From contig CAVSVP010000007.1 of NCBI GenBank assembly GCA_963731125.1, forward strand, positions 806,001 to 870,000: a DNA stretch of 64,000 nt. The letters are read 5' to 3'. The notes below the pieces were generated by a model. The model did no database searches, was not told the DNA's origin, and saw nothing but the letters and a program-made list of their open reading frames with translations. Shown one piece after another: positions 57,428-64,000 of this stretch. Made by a program: the position numbers and the translations under genes. The stretch is from CAVSVP01 sp963731125 (GTDB taxonomy: Bacteria; Pseudomonadota; Gammaproteobacteria; Competibacterales; Competibacteraceae). Within the stretch, counting starts at the first letter, position 1, and each line of letters starts with the position of its first letter.

Positions 57428-57661
57428 ATGACGCTGATGGTTAACGTACACGAAGCTAAGACCCATTTTTCGAAGCTCCTTGAGCAAGCGCATGCCGGTC
57501 AGGAGATCATCTTAGCCAAAGGCGGTAAGCCTTATGCGAGATTACTCCCTTTGGCCGAAGAACCGCCTCGTAGGCAACCAGGGCGCCTGAAAGGGAAAGT
57601 GGGTGACGCTTTCTTCGAACCCTTGCCGGAGGAAGAGCTTGAGGCGTGGGAAGGTCGATGA
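57428..57661 (+). CDS. Phd/YefM-family antitoxin (VapB-like)
   Basis: 77 residues from ATG 57428. MVNVHEAKTHFSKLLEQAHAG and EIILAKGGKPYARLLPL are the Phd DNA-binding fold; the tail (FFEPLPEEELEAWEGR) binds the toxin. Upstream extension to 57338 is not family-like. The stop overlaps the toxin start (ATGA). Confidence 0.9.
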   Translation: MTLMVNVHEAKTHFSKLLEQAHAGQEIILAKGGKPYARLLPLAEEPPRRQPGRLKGKVGDAFFEPLPEEELEAWEGR

Positions 57662-58044
57662 GGCTGCTGCTCGACACTCATGCACTCTTGTGGTGGTTCA
57701 CGGACGACGAGCGGCTTTCCGCTCGGATACGGGCGCTGATCGCCGATGAGAAGTATGAAATTTTCGTGAGCGCAGCTAGCGCCTGGGAAATCGCCACCAA
57801 GCAACGGATTGGAAAATTGGATGAAGTTCCGGAAGCGGCATCACGTTTTACCGAGCTTGTCGCTGCCGATGGCTTCATTCATCTCCCTATCACTCACCTG
57901 CATAGCCTACGTGCGGGAGGATACGAGGTCGCACATAGCGATCCGTTCGACCGAATGCTTGCTGCGCAGAGCGAGCTCGAATCCCTTGCTCTCGTCACCC
58001 GAGATTCAGCCTTCAAGGCGTTTGGTAATGAGACGATTTGGTAG
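57658..58044 (+). CDS. PIN-domain toxin (VapC-like)
   Basis: 128 residues from ATG 57658. RLLLDTHALLWWFTDD (Asp), SAASAWEIATKQRIGKL (Glu) and SDPFDRMLAAQ with LVTRDSAF (Asp, Asp) give the complete PIN acidic site of an RNA-cutting toxin. It is the second gene of a typical Phd-PIN operon. The 34-base tandem repeat begins 15 bases after its stop. Confidence 0.9.
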   Translation: MRLLLDTHALLWWFTDDERLSARIRALIADEKYEIFVSAASAWEIATKQRIGKLDEVPEAASRFTELVAADGFIHLPITHLHSLRAGGYEVAHSDPFDRMLAAQSELESLALVTRDSAFKAFGNETIW

Positions 58045-58059
58045 GCGGTCGCAGCAAAC

Positions 58060-58127
58060 TTGGTGGGTAATGGGAGATCTGACCCCGCTGGTTTTGGTGG
58101 GTAATGGGAGATCTGACCCCGCTGGTT
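58060..58127 (+). repeat. 34-bp perfect tandem repeat with GGGAGATCTGACCCC
   Basis: Units 58060-58093 and 58094-58127 are identical and contain GGTGGGTAATGGGAGATCTG followed by ACCCC. It joins the PIN gene end to the PAS fragment. Confidence 0.92.
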
Positions 58128-58382
58128 GCGCCGCTTATCGTCAGGGTGTACGTGGTTAAACCAGAAAGCGGAATCCGCGACAAACTGGCGCGCTTCGTAG
58201 CCCGTTTGATCGATCACATGCTTGCTGACAAAGCTCGCGCCGTAATCGCCATCCGGTCGAGCGCTGTAAATCACTACCGGGCTGGAAGTCAGCAGGTGCT
58301 CAAGACGTGCTTCACTTTTTCGCAGCGCCTGTTCCGCCGTTTTTCGCTCTGTTACATCCTCCACGACACCGATGACCGACTG
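58128..58382 (-). pseudogene. Duplicated PAS fragment of the sensor kinase
   Basis: About 255 bases nearly identical (roughly nine in ten) to 62690-62945 in the sensor kinase gene: GVVEDVTERKTAEQALRKSE, ARLEHLLTSSPVVIYSA, DQTGYEARQFVADSAFW and HVHPDDKRR. Both ends stop at repeats (34-bp repeat on one side, REP copy 3 on the other). No start or end of its own. Confidence 0.85.
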
Positions 58383-58410
58383 CAAAAACTGTGGTCTGTC
58401 CCCTATTATT
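58383..58410 (+). repeat. REP-like repeat, copy 3
   Basis: CAAAAACTGTGGTCTGTCCC followed by CTATTATT. Directly joined to the PAS fragment. Confidence 0.85.
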
Positions 58411-58442
58411 CATGTGTCCCCTATTGTCTTGATTGTCTTGTC

Positions 58443-58472
58443 GACAAAAACTGTGGTCTGTCCCCTATTGTC
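58443..58472 (+). repeat. REP-like repeat, copy 4
   Basis: GACAAAAACTGTGGTCTGTC followed by CCCTATTGTC, same orientation as copy 3, 60 bases on. It joins the transposase remnant. Confidence 0.85.
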
Positions 58473-58658
58473 TTTGCTCAGAAACGATGGGCTTTGCGTG
58501 AAAAACACCGCAAAGGCTCCCATCCCCGCATCTTCCATGGGATAACGGGTATTCGATCCCGTTCGATGATCGGGAAATCCTTGCATTATCGAACGCAACT
58601 TGCCGACCATGCTATCGAAAGTGAGTGTTCCGGGGGCAGGTTCAAACGGGTAGCTCAA
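58473..58658 (-). pseudogene. N-terminal remnant of a transposase
   Basis: About 62 codons: MSYPFEPAPGTLTFDSMVGK, LRSIMQGFPDHRTGSNTRYP and AVFFTQSPSFLS, the start of a DDE transposase family as remembered. It ends at REP copy 4. Confidence 0.6.
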
Positions 58659-58870
58659 CAGCTTTCTCTCTGGATCAGAGGCTTCAGGGAGGGGGGGCGT
58701 GTTAACAACCAGCGCTGGCGTGGCTGTAGTAAAGGCTCCCTCGCTGGCGCGGGGGAGCCCGGTGATTATACTTTGCGTGGGTAGAATTTGGTCTACTGAT
58801 TTGCGTCGAGCTCACAATCCTCGTAGCCTAAAATCCAAAATTAGAATTGCTAATGCGAAGATCTATAGTG

Positions 58871-60565
58871 TTATCGAAACATTTCGGCAATACCTTCAGC
58901 CAGGTGCTGTAAGGGAGAGAGATTGCCAAACGTATATGTCGCTTGCGGTTCGGTACAGCCGCCGTAACTCCCCCGCATGGCGGTGCAGTGTACAGAGTTG
59001 AAGAACAAGAAGTGGGTGTGGTTATAGGCTTGGCTGATTTGCGATGACGTGTGTGAGTCGTGTGGGTTCGGCTCGCTTGTACTCCACTCGGGGTGCCAAT
59101 CCAGGTTATGCCCGGTCTCCTGCAGCAGGATTATCGCATTCATGGCAAAACCAAACGAATCCACCGTTAGAGAGTACATGCGTCTATTCGATTCTCCAGC
59201 AACGAATGAGTTTCCAAGCGGTCCATAACCCCCGCAGTCGGCGAGAGTTGTAAATAGTATTTGCAAGGTGTGGGGGCGAATCGCGCCGTAACGTCCAGCT
59301 TCGGTGTTCTGTTTGAATGTACGCATATTGTGATCGCATAGAGCAAAAAAGTCAAAGTCGGATGCGGGGACCTGTCGCCACTTGGAGTAGACTACGTCAG
59401 CTACTGTCACCTTATTCGTGCCAGTTCGCCGCAGAATGTTGACGAACTTATTGCGGAGTTCATTGGCCCAAAACACAAGCAGATCCCAGTGAGAGCCCCA
59501 TCCATCGTGGTCCTCGTACACTTGGATTTCTACGGTGTATTTATACGTGGGGACCGTCGCTTGTATTATCGGATCTAGAGACAGCGTCTCCTCTTCTAAT
59601 TGGAAAGGCAACTCCCCCTCCGACTCAAGGACTATTGGAGGATTGTCCAGGTGCTTTAAAAGATTAGGAGGCATGACAGTGTCCTTGGTATGATACATGA
59701 GATGGCGGTCTTCTGGCGGGGGGGCGTCGTTGTGGTCGCGCGTCAACAGCCCTAGGGGTTCAATCCACATGGCGTCAAAAGCGCTTGGGGGAGTGTCCGC
59801 ACCGGTGACGGGGGTCTTCACCATGCCACCTAACTGCATGACACCGGACTGCCCATTCGTCACAGTGAACACCACGCTGCTGCCTGGGACCTCAACTCCA
59901 TCCTCGTCGATGAGCTGACCCGCAAAGACTGGGGGCCGCCCGAGATTTGGAATCTCCACCCCCTTGGCGAGCAGCTCCTGTTTCTCGACCCGGACCTTGA
60001 TCACTTCAGAGCCGATTCGCAACTCCACCGGTTCTTTGTTGGATGGCTTCGCACCTTGTTCGAGTCTATCGAGTATGTCAGGCACGCTGAGGGAAGGGAC
60101 CCGCGTATACAAGATGTGGTCGGGAACCCCTGCGGGAAAGCCTTCCGGTCGGATGCCAAACCTGGCATGAGCCTCAGCGATCGTGTTGTCCTCCTCAATG
60201 AAGGTCGCCAGGATCGTGTAGGAGGCGTCTGGCTCCGGGAGGGGAGCAATGTCATAGGGTTGGGTTACGATGCCGTCGTTATCCAGGGTGATCGGGTACC
60301 TCCTCTCATCGACCAGCTCCTCCCCTTGTTCTTTAACCGTCGATACATAGAGGGTGCCTTTTGTGTTCTTGACGCCCGAGATCGTTACATTACTCTTTAC
60401 CTGGACAGCGTTAGGTTGGTAAATCTGCTGAGATACGGTGACCTCCACCGTGACAGCTGCTATGGCAGGCACAGCGTTGAGAACCAACGGGAGCATCAAA
60501 GCGACTCCTAAGGTCACCCAAGTACTCAGGCGTGGATGGCAAATGACGCATGTTTTCCTTAGCAT
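58871..60565 (-). CDS. Large exported protein with a metalloprotease-like site lacking the first His
   Basis: 564 residues. The start ATG follows AAAGGAGGGC. Signal peptide TWVTLGVALMLPLVLNAVPAIA, cleaved near AIA-AVT. Residues about 38-150 form a beta-sandwich-like region (VTVSQQIYQPNAVQVKSNVT). The C-terminal third contains LLQETGHNLDWHPEW, which matches the HExxHNLGxxH zinc motif of M12B/reprolysin-type peptidases except that the first His is Gln (CAG). Several cysteines (ALCDHN, ADCGGYG, VHCTAM, GGCTEP) suggest disulfides. Either an inactive binding protein or a damaged protease. Its start overlaps a small peptide gene by seven bases. Confidence 0.8.
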   Translation of the reverse strand: MLRKTCVICHPRLSTWVTLGVALMLPLVLNAVPAIAAVTVEVTVSQQIYQPNAVQVKSNVTISGVKNTKGTLYVSTVKEQGEELVDERRYPITLDNDGIVTQPYDIAPLPEPDASYTILATFIEEDNTIAEAHARFGIRPEGFPAGVPDHILYTRVPSLSVPDILDRLEQGAKPSNKEPVELRIGSEVIKVRVEKQELLAKGVEIPNLGRPPVFAGQLIDEDGVEVPGSSVVFTVTNGQSGVMQLGGMVKTPVTGADTPPSAFDAMWIEPLGLLTRDHNDAPPPEDRHLMYHTKDTVMPPNLLKHLDNPPIVLESEGELPFQLEEETLSLDPIIQATVPTYKYTVEIQVYEDHDGWGSHWDLLVFWANELRNKFVNILRRTGTNKVTVADVVYSKWRQVPASDFDFFALCDHNMRTFKQNTEAGRYGAIRPHTLQILFTTLADCGGYGPLGNSFVAGESNRRMYSLTVDSFGFAMNAIILLQETGHNLDWHPEWSTSEPNPHDSHTSSQISQAYNHTHFLFFNSVHCTAMRGSYGGCTEPQATYTFGNLSPLQHLAEGIAEMFR

Positions 60566-60690
60566 AAAAAGCCCTCCTTTTGAGCATACACAGTTTGTTG
60601 AATGAACAGGAATCCCAATCCTGCAGTAATAGCCAAAGCCAACGCTAAGTGGCCTGCTCTGAATGCACTCCAGCTCATAACCTTTGACAT
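60559..60690 (-). CDS. 43-residue signal-peptide protein overlapping the metalloprotease-like gene
   Basis: ATG 60690 lies behind GAGGAGGTCGAAG, a strong ribosome site. The protein is MSKVMSWSAFRAGHLALALA, then ITAGLGFLFIQQTVYA and QKEGFLC: a hydrophobic signal with a VYA cleavage motif leaving only seven residues. The stop overlaps the next start (ATGCTAA), and the next gene's ribosome site lies in these last codons, so the two are translationally coupled. It could be a secreted peptide, a lipid-free pheromone-like signal, or a coupling leader. Too short to be compared with known families. Confidence 0.6.
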   Translation of the reverse strand: MSKVMSWSAFRAGHLALALAITAGLGFLFIQQTVYAQKEGFLC

Positions 60691-61053
60691 CTTCGACCTC
60701 CTCATAGCCCAGCGGATCGATCTACCTGACCCTCGGATATTTCTCAAGTTTTATACAAATAATGCATTAATAACAACCGGGGATAAATTGGTACAACTGC
60801 GTATTTTCTACTAAGGAAATTCCTTAGCTCGGCTCGCTCGATTGAGGTAGTAGAAAAGCCTTTAGGGGTAACCACGATGGGGAACCGACGTAGGCCACCC
60901 ACAGATGCTCACGAGGGGGACGCCATCCCAACATTCAAAATGGATAGCGGAGTCGCACCGTTCCTCAGGAAGGGGTGTGGCGACAGAGGCAGGGTTGTTG
61001 GTTTGGACGACGCTGAGGTCGGGGAAGTACCGCCGCAACCCTAGCCCACGACG

Positions 61054-61698
61054 CTAAGGCTGCAACACGCCGCTGCGAATGGCGAGCCGGGTCAACTCGG
61101 CGATGTTGCGAAGCTTAAGCTTTTTCAGGATATGCGTGTGATGGATCCCCACCGTCTTCGTACTGAGGCAAAACACCCTCGCAATGTCGGTCACGGAGTC
61201 GCCCCGGGCGAGGCGAAGAAATACCTGGAACTCCCGGGATGTCAGGCTTTGCAGCGGATCGGCGTCCTGTAGCCGCGTGCGCACCAGCTCTGGCACCAGA
61301 TTGTGACTCAGGAAAAAGTTGCCACGAGCCACTTCACGCACGGCCTCGATCATCTCAGCAGCGGCGCTGACTTTGGTGAGATAGCCGGTCGCCCCGGCTT
61401 CCAAGGTGCGGGTCACCATCAGGGGACTGTCTTGCATGCTGAAAACCAGGATGCGCGCTTCTGGGGCTTTCGCATGTATCCGGCGCAGGATCTCCAGCCC
61501 GCCAATGCCCGGCAAGCTCAGGTCAAGAATCAACACGCTGGGAAGGAGTTGAAAATACCTGGTGTAAGCCTCTTCACCGCTGGCCGCTTCCGCTGCCACA
61601 CGAATGTCAGGGGTGCTGTGCAAGAGCCGGCGATAACCGGCGCGCACGACCGGATGGTCATCAACCAGAACTACCGTAATCGTTCCCGCGTCGGTCAC
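61054..61698 (-). CDS. NarL/FixJ-type response regulator
   Basis: 214 residues from GTG 61698 behind AGGAGAAAG. The receiver domain has VLVDDHPVVRAGYRRLL (acidic pair), VLILDLSLPGIGGLEIL (phosphoacceptor Asp) and GYLTKVSAA (Lys). The LuxR-type helix-turn-helix is SLTSREFQVFLRLARGDSVTDIARVFCLSTKTVGIHHTHILKKL in parts. It overlaps the end of the sensor kinase by 38 bases, so they were one two-component unit. The peptide gene and the exported protein follow on the same strand after a 360-base gap. Confidence 0.93.
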   Translation of the reverse strand: MTDAGTITVVLVDDHPVVRAGYRRLLHSTPDIRVAAEAASGEEAYTRYFQLLPSVLILDLSLPGIGGLEILRRIHAKAPEARILVFSMQDSPLMVTRTLEAGATGYLTKVSAAAEMIEAVREVARGNFFLSHNLVPELVRTRLQDADPLQSLTSREFQVFLRLARGDSVTDIARVFCLSTKTVGIHHTHILKKLKLRNIAELTRLAIRSGVLQP

Positions 61699-63406
61699 TC
61701 GCTTTCTCCTGCTCTTGCCGTCGCCCGATCGGCAGTTTGGCCTCGATGCGTACGCCCTTGCCGGGTTGGCTAGACAGTTCATATACGCCACCCACGGCCA
61801 AAACTCGCTCGCGCATACCAAGCAACCCTAACCCGTTGCTGGACCCTGCAGACATCCCTCTGCCGTCATCCACAATGGCGAGCCGCAGGGTGTCCGCGCC
61901 GGTTGCTCCCGTTCGACCTCGGTTAAGTTCTATCGCGACATGGCGGGCACCCGCGTGGCGTGCCACGTTGGTCAACGTCTCCTGGATCAGACGGTAAACC
62001 GTGATACCGATGGTGTCGTCTACGTCATCGAGCGTCCCGGCGACAGCAAGTTGGCAAGTAACGTCCGGATGCTGGCCCCTCCACTGACTCACCAACTCTC
62101 GCACACTATCCTCAAGCCCCAGCTCATCGAGCACCGCAGGACGCAGCTGTTTTATCAGGCGATAAATTCCGCGCTGGACTTCATTGATACAGGCAACGAT
62201 CGCCTTAGCACTGGCCTGGACATCCGGCAAGCTAGTGCAGCGTCACAGCTTAATTTTAGGGTAGATACCTTTCAAAATGACCAATATGCTGAGCTTCCAT
62301 GGATCGACAACCCTAATTTTTAGTCATGACGCTGCACTAGGCGGGTGGGAATTTAGCATCGCCTGAGCGTGAGCCTGTACGGCGGAGAGCCACTGACCGA
62401 ACTCGTCATGCAGCTCGCGGGCGAGGTGCTTGCGCTCGGTCTCCTGCATGTGGAAGAGCCGCTGCATCAGCCTTCGGTTTTCTTCCAGCAGGGTAGCCGT
62501 CTGCTCCTCGGCGCGCTTGCGTTGCGTAACATCCGACCAAGAGCCGATCATCTCCAGCGGGTTGCCGTTGGCATCACGAAAAAGCTTGACCTCGTCATGC
62601 ATCCATCGGTAATTGCCGTCCTTGTGCAAAAAGCGGTACTCATATCTGTGTTGGCCTGATGCAAAGACCTGCGCCACTTCGTTGAGTACGCGCCGCTTAT
62701 CGTCAGGGTGTACGTGGTTAAGCCAGAAAGCGGAATCCGCGACAAACTGGCGCGCTTCGTAGCCCGTTTGATCGATCACATTCTCGCTGACAAAGGTCGC
62801 GCCGTAATTGTCTTCCGGTTGAGCGCTGTAAATCACTACCGGGCTGGAAGTCAGCAGGTGCTCGAGGCGTGCTTCACTTTTTCGCAGCGCCTGTTCTGCC
62901 GTTTTTCGCTCTGTTACATCCTCCACGACACCGATGACCGACTGTAGCTCCCCGCGTTTGTCCCGAATCGCAGAGACGTGCAAACGTCCCCAAATGAGCT
63001 TGCCACCTTTATGAAGGTAACGCTTCTCTAATGAATAGTGGCTGCGCTTTCCTCCCACTAGCTCCCGGTAGAGCGCCATGCCAGTGTCAACATCATCCGG
63101 GTGGGTGATCTCGGTAAACACCATGCTCGCGAGCTCATCGCCGGTATAGCCCAGCATGTTTTGGAGCGTGGCATTGCTAGCGATGATGCGCCCAGCGGGG
63201 TCTCCCATGCCAATACCCACAGCCAAGGCGTCAAGAAAGCGCTGCAACTGGTTCATTTCACGGCGCAGTGCGGTTGCGCATGCGAACAGCAGCGTACTCA
63301 ACGGCGCATCTTGGCACTTGGCGAGCATCTCGATTTGCTCCAGCAACTGTTCGTTAGTTAACTTCGTGAAATCGGCAAGGTTGGTTGTCATTGTACAGCA
63401 ATTCAA
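61661..63406 (-). pseudogene. PAS-type sensor histidine kinase broken by a MITE
   Basis: Three PAS/PAC-like parts (ALAVGIGMGDPAGRIIASNA, TSSPVVIYSAQPEDNYGATF, YEYRFLHKDGNYRWMHDEVK), a HisKA_3 motif ERKHLARELHDEFGQ and, after the MITE, a HATPase domain (LIQETLTNVARHAGA, IVDDGRGM, GLGLLGMRERV). Removing 62236-62340 restores the frame (NSHPPS-LPDVQASAKAIV), about 546 residues. With the MITE the frame ends at a stop, so sensing half and ATPase half are separated. No membrane helix; a cytoplasmic sensor (PAS ligands unknown). Confidence 0.88.
62232..62340. mobile_element. 101-bp MITE with CTAG duplication inside the sensor kinase
   Basis: CTAG is duplicated at 62232-62235 and 62337-62340. The ends TGCAGCGTCA are perfect inverted repeats, and further in AATTTTAGGGT pairs with ACCCTAATTTT. 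No coding capacity. CTAG (YTAR) targets are typical of IS5-group elements. Confidence 0.85.
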
Positions 63407-63518
63407 ATTTTGGAATTTCTTTTATTTCAGCAAGTTATTAAATGACCGAAAGCTCATTGATGGAACGAAACTTGCTAATCCGGTTGCCGTAACTTCTCAT
63501 TAACTCGTCAGTCAAGCG

Positions 63519-63730
63519 ATGATCATAGGAAACCCGTTACCGTTTGTCGAGGCCTATGTCGAGCACTTGAGCGCCAGCTTGGAATCGCATCAGCCGAAAG
63601 CGGGTCTGAGCTGGGGCCAGAAAGCGTGGCTGTCGTTTGGTTTGCTGGGGATTATCGTCACGGAATCGGTGTGCTGGCGGAAGAAACCTTTGGCATCAAG
63701 GATAACGTCATCGCTGCGCAGGTGCCTTGA
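63519..63730 (+). pseudogene. Transposase with an internal deletion
   Basis: The first 50 codons (MIIGNPLPFVEAYVEHLSAS, SWGQKAWLSFGLLGIIVTES) are a transposase N-terminus as remembered. The next bases in another frame read DYRHGIGVLAEETFGIKDNV followed by IAAQVP and a stop, which looks like the C-terminus of the same kind of protein. So a central deletion joined both ends near 63655. Confidence 0.6.
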
Positions 63731-63836
63731 CCATGAGGTAAAATGGGATCGTGCAGTCAATTTGGACCACGAGGCAGACTTTGAACTACTGACCCTAGCT
63801 TAAGGTTGCATGCGCCGTACCCTACCCGACCCCTTT

Positions 63837-64000
63837 TCAGGGCACTTTATACCCGGCCGCTTCGATCCGAGAAATCGCCGCTTTGCTTCTAAGATAAGCC
63901 AGAAAGGCCACGGCCGCCGGGTTGTTCTGGCCATTGGTCAGCAGCACCGCTTGCTGCTCAATCGGGCCGTACAGAGACTGCGGCGGTATCCAGAAAGAAC
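63837..64000 (-). CDS. modA: Molybdate-binding protein, C-terminal end only
   Basis: The last 53 codons: PPQSLYGPIEQQAVLLTNGQ, NNPAAVAFLAYLRSKAAISR and IEAAGYKVP. This is the C-terminal lobe of ModA, the periplasmic molybdate receptor (typical ending: ...AAKAVIRAYGYE). The rest is beyond the window. It should be the first gene of modABC, but modB lies 9.75 kb downstream on the same strand. Confidence 0.85.
   Translation of the reverse strand, partial: SFWIPPQSLYGPIEQQAVLLTNGQNNPAAVAFLAYLRSKAAISRIEAAGYKVP

Noticed and set aside
58104..58784. 226-codon plus-strand frame
   Set aside because: It runs antisense through the PAS fragment, two REP copies and a transposase remnant; no natural protein would combine these.
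60602..60814. 70-codon plus-strand frame opposite the small peptide gene
   Set aside because: Antisense to the better supported peptide gene; no ribosome site.

Overview
The window reads as chromosome of a gammaproteobacterium. The core gene order (anmK and an M23 peptidase divergent from tyrS, a complete rrn operon, rpoH-ftsY, two M16 proteases, rsmD, yfhL) and the molybdenum gene set fit a Chromatiales / Nitrosococcus-like organism. That placement is inference from gene content; no database was searched.

Core half (1-27.5 kb). Housekeeping genes: anmK (cut by the window edge), an M23 envelope peptidase, tyrS, 16S-tRNA-Ile-tRNA-Ala-23S-5S with two promoters and boxA signals, rpoH, ftsY, an active/inactive M16 pair, rsmD, a 2[4Fe-4S] ferredoxin, a SAM hydroxide adenosyltransferase, uvrA, ssb, sohB, a Nudix hydrolase, a 750-residue two-domain phosphofructokinase and a ThrH-like phosphatase. 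Two insertion sequences break this order. One lies inside a small gene that can be rebuilt exactly across its 6-bp duplication; the other is an ISAzo13-type element between uvrA and ssb.

Integron (27.7-44.4 kb). A decayed EamA transporter gene abuts a frameshifted integron integrase with an unusually long N-terminus. A cassette array reads away from it: HNH nuclease (nonsense mutated), a membrane monooxygenase-fold protein, BrnT/BrnA, an EamA transporter, a secreted protein, a kup potassium transporter, an orphan BrnA-like antitoxin and a Tat-type metallophosphoesterase. Most are followed by recognisable attC sites. kup is shredded: an IS66-like element carrying a DruA-like (DUF4338) gene, an IS91-type element bounded by an attC-like site in antisense orientation, an IS4-type element, two homopolymer frameshifts and a 43-bp duplication. 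All pieces can be joined again on paper. An IS1-type element, a MITE-like palindrome and a decayed IS630 close the region; the IS630 has replaced the C-terminus of a GGDEF-EAL protein.

Molybdenum locus (49-64 kb). Tandem moeA genes (the second fused to a PBP-like domain) converge on modC-modB. The end of modA appears at the right edge, so about 9.75 kb has been inserted into modABC. The insert holds two PIN-toxin modules, a REP-associated Y1 transposase with four copies of one repeat, several truncated transposases, and a same-strand series: PAS histidine kinase (broken by a 101-bp MITE), LuxR-type regulator, a 43-residue secreted peptide gene, and a large exported protein with a metalloprotease-like site whose first His is Gln. 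The DruA-carrying IS66 element and the peptide/pseudo-protease pair are the best candidates for undescribed biology.
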